Positions 16,882-24,573 of a DNA stretch of 64,000 bases are shown in pieces; positions within the stretch are counted from its first letter, which is position 1; every line of letters starts with the position of its first letter. The DNA comes from Herbidospora mongoliensis. Its GTDB lineage: Bacteria; Actinomycetota; Actinomycetes; Streptosporangiales; Streptosporangiaceae. The stretch covers positions 310,001 to 374,000 of the forward strand of contig NZ_BBXD01000017.1 in NCBI RefSeq assembly GCF_001570545.1. Direction: 5' to 3'. The notes under the pieces were generated by a model. That model worked only from the letters and a program-made list of their open reading frames with translations, made no database searches and was not told the DNA's origin. The position numbers were made by a program, and so were the translations under genes.

Positions 16882-17355
16882 TCACACCTTTCGCTCGGCG
16901 GCGTTGCCCGCCGGATCGACGATCGTGAGGATTCCTTCGGCCGCGACCTGGCCGTCGACCCGGGCCGAGACCCGGAACTCGGCGAAGCCCGCGCCGCCGC
17001 CGGTCCGCTCGGCGGTCAGGGTGAGCCGGTCGCCGGGGACGACGGGGCGGCGGAACCGCATCGACCTGACCCCGGCCAGGTAGCTGATCCGGCTGGCCCC
17101 GGCCAGGGCGAAGACCAGGCCGGCGAGCTGCGCCATGGCCTCGATCATCACCACGCCGGGCAGCACCGCCTCGGTCGGGAAGTGGCCCTGGAACCACAGC
17201 TCGGTGCCGGTGACGTTCTTGGTCGCCGTGCCCTTCACGCCGGGTTCGACCTTGCCGACCCGGTCCAGCAGCAGCATCGGCCAGCGGTGCGGCAGCACCT
17301 CGCGGATCTGGTCGTTGCTCAGCCCGGTGACGGGGGCCGCCGCCACGATCGTCAT
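16882..17355 (-). CDS. FabZ-like 3-hydroxyacyl-ACP dehydratase
   Basis: 157 aa hot-dog protein. It has catalytic His23 in LPHRWPMLLLD, GHFPTEAVLPGVVMIEAMAQLAG with Glu72 in place of the acid, and the C-terminal strand MRFRRPVVPGDRL. Length and motifs match FabZ. It would dehydrate beta-hydroxyacyl-ACP after ketoreduction and create the double bonds of a reduced or polyene chain. Its start overlaps the ACP stop (ATGA). Confidence 0.92.
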   Translation of the reverse strand: MTIVAAAPVTGLSNDQIREVLPHRWPMLLLDRVGKVEPGVKGTATKNVTGTELWFQGHFPTEAVLPGVVMIEAMAQLAGLVFALAGASRISYLAGVRSMRFRRPVVPGDRLTLTAERTGGGAGFAEFRVSARVDGQVAAEGILTIVDPAGNAAERKV

Positions 17356-17642
17356 GCGGTCACCCTGAGCCGCGGATTGACCTCGTCGGCGAGGCGGGAG
17401 ATGGAGCCGAAGACGGCCATGTCGCTGTCGTACAGGGCCACCCCGAACTCGGCCTCGATCGCGACGTACAGCTCCAGCACGTCCAGGCTGTCGAGTTCGA
17501 GGCCGCGCCCGAAGAGTGGCTGGTCATCGGTGATCCAGTCGGGTTCGACCTCCAGGTCGAGGCGGGACACGATCATCTTCTTGATCTGGCCGCACGTCTG
17601 CTGACGCTCGGCGGCCTTGGCGCGTAGCTCGTCGATGGTCAT
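17352..17642 (-). CDS. Acyl carrier protein
   Basis: 96 aa. The phosphopantetheine attachment site is Ser52 in ELDSLDVLEL, followed by the helix YVAIEAEFGVAL. About 15 residues precede the first helix of the usual fold, slightly longer than FabC-type ACPs. The start lies 21 bases after the ketoreductase stop and the stop overlaps the dehydratase start. It carries the growing chain and is the substrate for the AcpS-like proteins and the acyltransferase of the same operon. Confidence 0.93.
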   Translation of the reverse strand: MTIDELRAKAAERQQTCGQIKKMIVSRLDLEVEPDWITDDQPLFGRGLELDSLDVLELYVAIEAEFGVALYDSDMAVFGSISRLADEVNPRLRVTA

Positions 17643-17663
17643 CTGTCCTCCAGGTTGGGTTCT

Positions 17664-18416
17664 TCAGCCGAGGCCGCCGCCGTGGGCGACCACGACAGAG
17701 CCGGAGATGTAGGACGCCTTGTCGGATGCGAGGAAGCTGACGATCGAGGCGATCTCCTCGGGCCGCCCCATCCGGCCCAGCCGGATGCGGGACTCGTACT
17801 GCTTCCTGATCTCGGCGGGCACCTTGCGGGTCATGTCGGTGGCGACGAAACCGGGCGCGACGACGTTCGCGCGCACCCCGTGGGGGGCGGCCTCGTTGGA
17901 CAGCGCCCGGGTGAACGCGATGATCGCGCCCTTGGACGCCACATAGTTGGTCTGGCCGGGGAAGCCGCCGTCCAGGCCGCTGGTGGAGGACAGCGTGACG
18001 ATCGCGCCGCGGCGCTGGTGCTGCATCAGCCGCAGGCCCTCCCGGCAGGCCAGGAACGTGCCGACCATGTTGACGTCCATCGGCGTGCGGAACTGCTCCA
18101 GGTTCATCGCGACGAGGTAGCGGTCCAGGGTGATGCCGGCGCTGGTCACCAGGATGTCCAGCCGGCCCCGGACGGCGCGGATCTCGCGGAACATCGCCCG
18201 CACCGCGTCCTCGTCGGTGACATCCGCGCGTACGGCCGTCGCGGCGCCACCCCGCTCCTCGATGAGGGTGACGACCTCCTTGGCGTCCGCCTCGGAGCGG
18301 GCGTAGTTGACGATTACGTGCGCGCCCTCGGCGGCGAGGTCGAGCGCGACGGCCCGGCCGATTCCGCGGGAGCCACCCGTAACCAGGGCCACGGAGCCTT
18401 CGGCAAAGAGCATCAT
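17664..18416 (-). CDS. FabG-like 3-oxoacyl-ACP reductase
   Basis: 250 aa short-chain dehydrogenase using ATGATG at 18416 with GGAG just upstream. The NADPH loop is TGGSRGIG, the catalytic Ser is in TLSSTSG and YVASK gives Tyr158/Lys162. The usual NNAG strand motif reads TSAG. It reduces the beta-keto group made by KS/CLF. It is the first gene of the 17-gene minus-strand unit, so its promoter in the 18417-18563 gap should drive the pathway. Confidence 0.93.
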   Translation of the reverse strand: MMLFAEGSVALVTGGSRGIGRAVALDLAAEGAHVIVNYARSEADAKEVVTLIEERGGAATAVRADVTDEDAVRAMFREIRAVRGRLDILVTSAGITLDRYLVAMNLEQFRTPMDVNMVGTFLACREGLRLMQHQRRGAIVTLSSTSGLDGGFPGQTNYVASKGAIIAFTRALSNEAAPHGVRANVVAPGFVATDMTRKVPAEIRKQYESRIRLGRMGRPEEIASIVSFLASDKASYISGSVVVAHGGGLG

Positions 18417-18495
18417 CGTCTCCAGATTCGCGGGGATTCGACAATCACACTTGGAAATAGTCTGCAACTTCAAGAATCAAGCTACTAAGGGGCGA

Positions 18496-18524
18496 TATCA
18501 CGCCTGTATCACCGAGTTATCCAG
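18496..18524. promoter_or_regulatory. Three heptamer direct repeats, 11-bp period: candidate SARP operator
   Basis: TATCACG (18496), TATCACC (18507) and TATCCAG (18518) are spaced exactly 11 bp. This is the layout of SARP operators, which lie on one helix face across the -35 region. They sit in the AT-richer 147-bp gap between the divergent ketoreductase operon and the flavin monooxygenase gene. A SARP gene lies 3 kb away. Either promoter, or both, could be controlled from here. Confidence 0.6.
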
Positions 18525-18527
18525 GGA

Positions 18528-18554
18528 TTGACGTGCATTAATTGGATATATGAT
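18528..18554 (+). promoter_or_regulatory. Candidate promoter of the flavin monooxygenase gene
   Basis: TTGACG at 18528-18533 resembles a -35 box and TATGAT at 18549-18554 a -10 box. The 15-bp spacer is short. A start near 18561 would give an almost leaderless message for the GTG at 18564, which has no visible Shine-Dalgarno sequence. Confidence 0.4.
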
Positions 18555-18563
18555 TCTGGCTCC

Positions 18564-20123
18564 GTGGATGAACCACGCGTCGAGAACGTCGATACTTTGA
18601 TCGTGGGCGGCGGCCCGGTCGGGCTGGCGGCTTCCATCGAGTTGTCCCGGCACGAAATATCTTCGTTACTTGTTGAAAAACATCCGGATACATCTCTTTT
18701 CCCGAAAGCGCGGCTCGTCTCCACCCGGACGATGGAGATCCTGCGCTCCTGGGGCATCCAGGAGGAGGTGGAGCGGGCCGGCATGCCGCGCGAGGACGTG
18801 CTGGCGGTTGGCGTCGGCACCTCGCTGAGCGCCGGCGACTACCTGCGCAAGGCGGCGGCCATCGCGGAGGACGCGGCGCAGAGCCCGACCTACACCTATC
18901 TGTGCTCCCAGGACATCCTCGAAGTGATCATGCGCAGGGTCGCCGCGTCAGCCGCTGACGTGCGCTTCGGCACCACCATGACCGACCTGCGGATCGACCG
19001 TGACGGGGTCGTGGCGACGGCGGTCGCCGGCGGGGTCGCCACCCGGGTCAGGGCCCGCTACCTGATCGCCGCCGACGGCGGCCGCAGCACGATCCGCGAG
19101 CGGCTCGGCATCGCCGTGGAGGGCCCGCCCCCGCTCGGGCACATGGTCAGCATCATGTTCGACGCCGACTTCGACTTCCTGCCCCCCGGCCGCCGCGCCG
19201 CCCTCTCCTTCGTCCGCAGCACCCCGGGCGGCGCGATCGAGGCGGTCGACAACCGCCGCCGCTGGATCATGCAGACCGGGTACGACCCCGCCGGGGGCGG
19301 CAGCGCCGACGACTTCACCGAGGAGTACTGCCTGGCCGCCGTACGTTCGGCGATCGGCATCCCCGACCACCCGGTCGACATCGTCGGCGTGATGCCCTGG
19401 CTCCAGCAGGCAGTGGTCGCCGCCGAGTTCGCCAGGGACCCCGTCTACCTGGCCGGGGACGCCGCGCACGTGGCCACCCCACAGGGCGGGTTCGGCATGA
19501 ACTGCGGCATCCAGGACGCGCACAACCTGGCCTGGAAGATGGCCGCCGTCCTGCGCGGCGAGGCCGGCCCGCGACTGCTGGACACCTACGCGGAGGAACG
19601 CCGCCCGATCGCGGTGCGCACCGTGGACGAGAGCCTGGTCAACGCCATGATCACGTTCCAGATGATGGCCGGGCGGCTGTCCATGCACGAGGCCATCGAG
19701 CAGCAGGCGGGACGGCGTGGGTCGGAGGGACTGGTGCTGGGTTTCCACTACGACTCGGCCGCCGTCATCCCGGACGGCACGCCGGAGCCCGCGCCGGCCG
19801 ATCCGTACCGGACGTATGTGCCGACCGCCCGCCCGGGTCACCGCGCCCCGCACGTCTGGGTGGCGCCCGGTGTGTCCACGCTCGACCTGCTCGGCCCGAC
19901 GTTCACGCTGCTCACCGCGACGGGCAGCGGATGGGCGGCGGCGCCCGCGGCTTCGGAGGTGAAGGTCGTGGAGATCGACTCGGCGGAGTGGGCCGAGGCG
20001 TACGGCGTCGGCCGGGAAGGCGCGGTCCTGGTGCGCCCCGACGGCCATGTCGGCTGGCGTACCCGCGGCGCCGACCACGCCGAACTGGAGAAGGCGCTCG
20101 ACGTCATCCTGACCCGGTCGTGA
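18564..20123 (+). CDS. Group A flavin monooxygenase (aromatic/polyketide hydroxylase type)
   Basis: 519 aa from a GTG at 18564; an earlier in-frame TTG at 18528 is part of a promoter-like TTGACG. Motifs in order: GGGPVGLAA (FAD), YLIAADGGRSTIRE (DG motif) and LAGDAAHVATPQGGFGMN (GD motif). A C-terminal ~120-residue thioredoxin-like domain, typical of the PgaE/MhpA/TetX-like hydroxylases, follows. It hydroxylates phenolic or polyketide substrates with NAD(P)H and O2. Its last 20 bases overlap the convergent SARP gene. It is divergent from the PKS operon and shares its regulatory gap. Confidence 0.9.
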   Translation: MDEPRVENVDTLIVGGGPVGLAASIELSRHEISSLLVEKHPDTSLFPKARLVSTRTMEILRSWGIQEEVERAGMPREDVLAVGVGTSLSAGDYLRKAAAIAEDAAQSPTYTYLCSQDILEVIMRRVAASAADVRFGTTMTDLRIDRDGVVATAVAGGVATRVRARYLIAADGGRSTIRERLGIAVEGPPPLGHMVSIMFDADFDFLPPGRRAALSFVRSTPGGAIEAVDNRRRWIMQTGYDPAGGGSADDFTEEYCLAAVRSAIGIPDHPVDIVGVMPWLQQAVVAAEFARDPVYLAGDAAHVATPQGGFGMNCGIQDAHNLAWKMAAVLRGEAGPRLLDTYAEERRPIAVRTVDESLVNAMITFQMMAGRLSMHEAIEQQAGRRGSEGLVLGFHYDSAAVIPDGTPEPAPADPYRTYVPTARPGHRAPHVWVAPGVSTLDLLGPTFTLLTATGSGWAAAPAASEVKVVEIDSAEWAEAYGVGREGAVLVRPDGHVGWRTRGADHAELEKALDVILTRS

Positions 20124-21570
20124 CCGACGTCGTGACCGACCTGGTGACCGACACCGCCCGGGAGCCGATCCGGGCGGCCCCCATCCGCAACCGCAGCGGA
20201 TTGCCGGAGGAGCGCGCCAGCAGATCCGTCACGGCCTGCGCCCCGGCCGGGCCGGCCAGCAGACCGGCCAGTTCCCTGGCGGCCTCGGTGGCGAGCGGCC
20301 GGACGAACTCGCGGTGCGCGCCCTGCCGGGCCACCAGTTCGTCGAGCGGGTCGGTGCTGGTCACGATCACCCGGCAGTTCGCGCCGCCGGGCAGCAGCGG
20401 CAGCACCTGGGCGGCGTCCGCGGCCCGATCGAGCACCACGACCATCCGGCGGCGGGCCGTCCAGCTGCGGAACAGCGCGACCTTCTCGTCAAGGTCGGCG
20501 GGGATGTCGGCGCGGGGCACACCCAGCGCGCGCAGGAACCGTCCCAGCACGGCGGCGGGCTCGGTCTCCTCCAGGTCGGCGTACAGGTGACCGTCGGGGA
20601 ACCAGTCGGCCCTGTCGTGCGCCCACCGCAGCGCCAGCGCGGTCTTGCCGATGCCGGCCGGGCCGCTCAGCACGGTCGTGCCAGGCAACGCCATCTCGGG
20701 GTCGGGCCGCAGGACCGCGTCCAGCGCGGCCAGTTCCTCCCGCCGTCCGACGAACGGCACGACCCGGGGCGGTAGCTGAGACGGCACGACCATTCCCGCC
20801 TGGTGCGCGGGCTGCCGCATCAGGCCGGACTCGTCGCGCAGGATGCGCTCGTGCAGGTGGCGCAGCGCGGGGCCGGGCTCCAGGCCGATCTGGTCGCGCA
20901 GGTAGCGGCGGGTCTCCTGGTAGGTGCGCAGCGCGTCGGCGCGCCGGCCAGCCCGGTATTGGGCCAGCATGAGCTGGGCCCTGACCCGCTCACGGAACGG
21001 GTGCTCGGCGACCAGCGCCAGCAGTTCGGGGATCACCTGGTGGTGGTGGCCCAGCTCGATCTCCAGCTCCAGGCAGGCCTCGGCGGCCTCCAGCCGGGAC
21101 TCCTCCATCCGGGCCACGTCGTAGCGCAGGCCCCGGATGTCCTCGAAGGGGTTCCCACGCCAGAGCGCGAGCGCCTCCCGCAGCAGCCGGACCGCCTCCT
21201 CCCGGTTCTTGCCCGCGGCCTCGCCCCGGGAGCGGGCCACCAGGGACTGGAAGCGCAGCCAGTCGATGCTGTCGGGAGCCGGGCGGATCAGGTAGCCGGG
21301 GCTGGACGTCTCGATCACGCCGGCACCCAGGATGCGGCGGAGCCGGGACACGCAGATGGCGATCTGGCGGCGGGCGCTGGGGGGCGCGCACTCCGTCCAG
21401 ACGGTCTCGATCAGGCGGTCGACGCTGACCGCGCGGCCCGCGTTGAGCACCAGGCTGGCCAGTATCGCCAGCTCACGGCTGGCGCAGATCCGCAGCTCCG
21501 CGCCGTCCCGCAGGACCTGCATGGGGCCGAGCACCCGGAATCTGAAACCGTCGTCCATCATCGGGCCCAT
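20104..21570 (-). CDS. SARP-family regulator with partial NB-ARC domain
   Basis: 488 aa. An N-terminal OmpR-like winged helix (FRVLGPMQVLRDG ... RQIAICVSRLRRIL) is followed by a bacterial transcriptional activation domain (FEDIRGLRYDVARMEE ... RTYQETRRYLRDQIGLEP). An AAA/NB-ARC segment then has Walker A GPAGIGKTAL and a Walker-B-like RRMVVVLDRAADA. The ATPase part stops early compared with AfsR, and the C-terminus is a Ser/Thr/Val-rich tail encoded over repeated GTGACCGAC units that overlap the convergent monooxygenase gene. It is probably the pathway activator that binds the 11-bp heptamer repeats in the flanking gaps. Confidence 0.9.
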   Translation of the reverse strand: MGPMMDDGFRFRVLGPMQVLRDGAELRICASRELAILASLVLNAGRAVSVDRLIETVWTECAPPSARRQIAICVSRLRRILGAGVIETSSPGYLIRPAPDSIDWLRFQSLVARSRGEAAGKNREEAVRLLREALALWRGNPFEDIRGLRYDVARMEESRLEAAEACLELEIELGHHHQVIPELLALVAEHPFRERVRAQLMLAQYRAGRRADALRTYQETRRYLRDQIGLEPGPALRHLHERILRDESGLMRQPAHQAGMVVPSQLPPRVVPFVGRREELAALDAVLRPDPEMALPGTTVLSGPAGIGKTALALRWAHDRADWFPDGHLYADLEETEPAAVLGRFLRALGVPRADIPADLDEKVALFRSWTARRRMVVVLDRAADAAQVLPLLPGGANCRVIVTSTDPLDELVARQGAHREFVRPLATEAARELAGLLAGPAGAQAVTDLLARSSGNPLRLRMGAARIGSRAVSVTRSVTTSVTTGSG

Positions 21571-21884
21571 AAATCGCCGGGAATGTAAACAATCTCACCG
21601 CGGTCACACGGAGGAAAAATGAAGAGATGATATCGAGCCATTTTAAGAATCTCTCCCGCGCAGATTACTGGCAGGGCATCCACTACCTCCGAACCTAATG
21701 AGCGGCCCCGCCGTCCCGGCACCCCTAGCAACCCCCTGCTACCCCCTACCCCGCCGCCCGATTGGGATTCCCCTATTTCTCCGGTAAACCGGCAGGGGGC
21801 GAACCGTCACTGTACGCTTTTGACCTGACTTTGACCGACACAAGGCTGTCAACAAGATAACGATCGGGACGCCGAGGGGGGAAA
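21571..21884. promoter_or_regulatory. Divergent control region between SARP and aldo/keto reductase genes
   Basis: 314 bases without a gene. Repeats beginning ACCCC follow each other at a 10-bp period from 21721, 21731 and 21741, and another CCCCTA lies at 21770. Close to the reductase, TTTGACC occurs at 21819 and 21830 (11 bp apart, SARP-like). The second copy also provides a TTGACC -35 candidate, 17-18 bp before an AAGATA/GATAAC -10 candidate. The 5' part next to the SARP start shows no clear signal. Confidence 0.5.
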
Positions 21885-22799
21885 TTGCGTTACACCAGAC
21901 TCGGACGGGACGGCCCGGTGATCTCCAATATCGGGCTCGGCACCCTCGCCCTGTCCGGGGCGTACGGGTCGGTGGATCCCGGCGGCGCGCTCAACCTGAT
22001 CGGTCGCGCGCTGGACGCCGGCGTCAGCATCGTCGACACCGCCGACCTGTACGACGACGGCCAGGTCGAGCGCCTGGTCGGCCGGGCGGTCGCGAGCCGC
22101 CGCGAGGAGATCGTGGTCTGCACCCGCGGGAACGGCACCGCGCAGGCGTGCGAGGCGTCGCTGAAACGCCTCGACGTGGACGCCATCGACCTCTACTACC
22201 TGCGATCCCCCCACCGGGACGCTCCGGTCGAGGAGAGCATGTCCGGGCTGGCCGACCTGGTCAGAGCCGGGAAGGTCCGCCATGTCGGCCTGTCCGACGG
22301 GACGCTGCGGCAGCTCCGCGAGGCCGACGCCGTCCATCCGGTGGCCGCGCTCGCGGTGGAGTACTCGCTGTGGGGACTGCGCGCCCAGCCCGGCCTGCTG
22401 GCGGAGGCCCGGCGGCTGGGTGTCAGCGTGGTGGCCGCCCGCCCGGTCGGCCGGGGTTTCCTCACCGGCCGCATCCGTTCCGCCGACCAGCTGACGCCCG
22501 GCGACTGGCGGCGCCGCGACCCCCGCTTCCACCCCGCCGACCTGCGCCGCGGCCTTGACCCGCTGCGTGCGGTCGAGGATGTCGCCGCCCGGCTGGACCT
22601 GGGCGCGGGCCGGCTGGCGCTCGGCTGGCTGCTGTCCCAGGGCGACCATGTCGTCCCGATGCCGAGCACCCGCGACGAGGTGCATCTGGAGATGAACCTC
22701 GCCGCCTCCGAGGTGAGACTCGACCCGGACATCCGGGACGAGCTCAGCCGGATCTTCCCGCCCGGGGCGGCGGATCAGTCCGAGTCTCTCCTGCTCTGA
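21885..22799 (+). CDS. Aldo/keto reductase family protein with altered catalytic residues
   Basis: 304 aa from a TTG at 21885 with a strong GAGGGGGG four bases upstream. The (beta/alpha)8 AKR pattern is clear: LGRDGPVISNIGLGT, DTADLYDDGQVERLVG (Asp51, Tyr56), CEASLKRLDVDAIDLYY and VGLSDGTLRQL. The catalytic Lys position is Arg81 (CTRGNG) and the His position is Arg107 (YYLRSPH), and the loop between them is shorter than usual. It may bind NADPH yet lack normal reductase activity, or use another chemistry. The last 25 bases overlap the convergent response-regulator gene. Confidence 0.85.
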   Translation: MRYTRLGRDGPVISNIGLGTLALSGAYGSVDPGGALNLIGRALDAGVSIVDTADLYDDGQVERLVGRAVASRREEIVVCTRGNGTAQACEASLKRLDVDAIDLYYLRSPHRDAPVEESMSGLADLVRAGKVRHVGLSDGTLRQLREADAVHPVAALAVEYSLWGLRAQPGLLAEARRLGVSVVAARPVGRGFLTGRIRSADQLTPGDWRRRDPRFHPADLRRGLDPLRAVEDVAARLDLGAGRLALGWLLSQGDHVVPMPSTRDEVHLEMNLAASEVRLDPDIRDELSRIFPPGAADQSESLLL

Positions 22800-23443
22800 G
22801 CCGGGATCAGCGACGCGGCCATCGCCTTGTTGACCGCGTCGATCCGGGAGACCGCGTTGAGCTTCACGAAGATGTTCCGCATGTGCCGCTTGACGGTCGC
22901 CTCGGCCAGCCCGAGCCGGCGGGCGATCTGGAGGTTGCTCAGCGCCTGCGCGGCCAGTTGCAGGATCTCCTTCTCCTTGTCGGTCAGCACCCCCGCCTGC
23001 GGGCCCTCCACCTGGGCCAGGCTGGCGCGGGACACGGCGAGCACGACCCGGCCCGGGTCCTCGTGCACGCTGCGGACGGCCGCGAGCAGTTCGTGCCGGT
23101 GGATGCTCTTGAGCAGGTAGCCGCTGATCCCGGCCGCCAGCAGGCGGGTGAGAAGGTGCGGGCCGTCGTACATGCTCAGGATGATGATCCGGGTGGACGG
23201 CGAGAACGTCCGGATCCGGGTGACGGTCTCCAGCACATCGTCGCCGGGGATCTCCACGTCCAGCAGCACCACGTTCGGGCGGGTGTCCCGCACGAGCCGT
23301 ACGGCGTCGGAGGAGTTGCCCGCCTCGCCGGCGACGACCAGGTTGGCGGTGGATTCGAGGATCTCGCGCAGGCCCTCGCGGAACAGGGCGTGGTCGTCGA
23401 CGAGCGCGACCGAGATCTTCCCGCTAGAGCTCGTCGTGCTCAC
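22775..23443 (-). CDS. NarL/LuxR-family response regulator
   Basis: 222 aa. The receiver domain has the acidic pair VDDH, phospho-acceptor Asp62 in LLDVEIP and Lys in LLKSIHR. The LuxR helix-turn-helix (LTDKEKEILQLAAQALSNLQIARRL, then ATVKRHMRNIFVKLN) is at the C-terminus. It overlaps the end of the kinase gene by 20 bases, so the pair is translationally coupled and cognate. Targets are probably cluster promoters. Confidence 0.92.
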   Translation of the reverse strand: MSTTSSSGKISVALVDDHALFREGLREILESTANLVVAGEAGNSSDAVRLVRDTRPNVVLLDVEIPGDDVLETVTRIRTFSPSTRIIILSMYDGPHLLTRLLAAGISGYLLKSIHRHELLAAVRSVHEDPGRVVLAVSRASLAQVEGPQAGVLTDKEKEILQLAAQALSNLQIARRLGLAEATVKRHMRNIFVKLNAVSRIDAVNKAMAASLIPAQSRRDSD

Positions 23444-24560
23444 GGGTCTGCCTCTTGAGTGGGATGGACAGGTCGACCCGGCAGCCGCTGCCCGGGGCGC
23501 TGGTGATCGTCAGCCGGCCGCCGAGCAGCTCGGCCCGCTCACGCATCGAGGTCAGCCCCACGCCGCGGCCCCGGACCCGGGACGGCTCGAAGCCCCGGCC
23601 GTTGTCCTGCACGAACGCCTGGAGTTCGTGCGGGGCGATGTCGACCCGCATCAGGATCACCGACGGCCCGCCGTGGGTCAGCGCGTTCCTGGTCGCCTCG
23701 CGGATGATCAGGAAGGACTCGTCCAGGACGCGCGGCTCGGCCCACGACTCGTCGCCGTTCACGTCCAGACCGACCGACACCCCGTCGTCCTCGATCGCTT
23801 CGAGGAACCTGAGCAGCGCCTTCTCCAGGCTCTTGACCGGCACCTGCGGGTGCAGTTCGGAGGTGATCTGGCGGAGGTTCTCCATCGCCTCCTGGATCGC
23901 CTGCTGGGCGACCCCGATCTTGACGGCCGCCCTGGCGGGGTCGGTGCCGCGGTGCAGCTCCGACAGCGCGAGTTGCTGGTGCGCGACGCTGACGCCGTGA
24001 CCGATCCGGTCGTGCAGATCGCGCGCGATCCGGCGGCGCTCCTCCTCCTGCACCTGCTGGACCTGGTTGAGCAGGAACCCGTGGTAGCTCTCGGAGGCCT
24101 CCCTGACCCGGCGCGACAGGCTCTCCTCCATGCCGGTGGCGGCCAACGCGAAGACATCGGTAGGGCTGTCGGAACCGGCCGCAATTTGCCGTGCCAGATG
24201 TGTCAGCGCGGACCTGAAGAAAAGTGAGCCCGCCTCAAGAGATGCCTTCGGATGAACGCTGGAAGCCGCCCTGCTGGTGCCGACTTCCCAGGCGTGAAAC
24301 TTATAGAGTTCGTTGACCTGCACTTTTCCGGTGCGTAGTGTCGCGGCCACGTCGTCGAGAACGTACTGGGCCGTCATAAGAGCCTGGCGAACCGCGTTCG
24401 GATCCGTGGAGAGCGCGTTGCCGGTGGAGTGCAGCTCCGACTCGAATTCCTCAAGGATTTCGGCCCGGCACGCATCCACGAATCTAGCCGGATCGCTCTC
24501 CGCCCCGAAATCAGCACCCAAGGAAGTCCCTCTCGATTTGGGACGCGCGAGAGCCCTCAT
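23424..24560 (-). CDS. HisKA_3-type sensor histidine kinase, soluble
   Basis: 378 aa from the ATG at 24560; the longer open frame runs into the UbiA gene. An N-terminal ~150-residue domain (VNELYKFHAWEVGTSRAASS, RsbU-like helical) has no membrane segment, so the kinase appears cytoplasmic. The dimerisation/phospho-acceptor helix is RRRIARDLHDRIGHG with His183, and the ATPase has NALTHGG, QDNGRGFEP and GVGLTSMRERAELLGG. It sits 13 bases after the UbiA gene and overlaps the response regulator. The signal is unknown. Confidence 0.9.
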   Translation of the reverse strand: MRALARPKSRGTSLGADFGAESDPARFVDACRAEILEEFESELHSTGNALSTDPNAVRQALMTAQYVLDDVAATLRTGKVQVNELYKFHAWEVGTSRAASSVHPKASLEAGSLFFRSALTHLARQIAAGSDSPTDVFALAATGMEESLSRRVREASESYHGFLLNQVQQVQEEERRRIARDLHDRIGHGVSVAHQQLALSELHRGTDPARAAVKIGVAQQAIQEAMENLRQITSELHPQVPVKSLEKALLRFLEAIEDDGVSVGLDVNGDESWAEPRVLDESFLIIREATRNALTHGGPSVILMRVDIAPHELQAFVQDNGRGFEPSRVRGRGVGLTSMRERAELLGGRLTITSAPGSGCRVDLSIPLKRQTREHDEL

Positions 24561-24573
24561 TCTCTCACATACG

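Noticed and set aside
15463-17604. 713-codon open frame on the plus strand
   Set aside because: Antisense of KS-CLF, GcvT-like, dehydratase and ACP genes; composition (H, D, G, Q-rich) is typical of high-GC shadow frames.
18528-18563. TTG at 18528 as the start of the flavin monooxygenase
   Set aside because: TTGACG looks like a -35 element and the extra 12 residues do not fit the family N-terminus.
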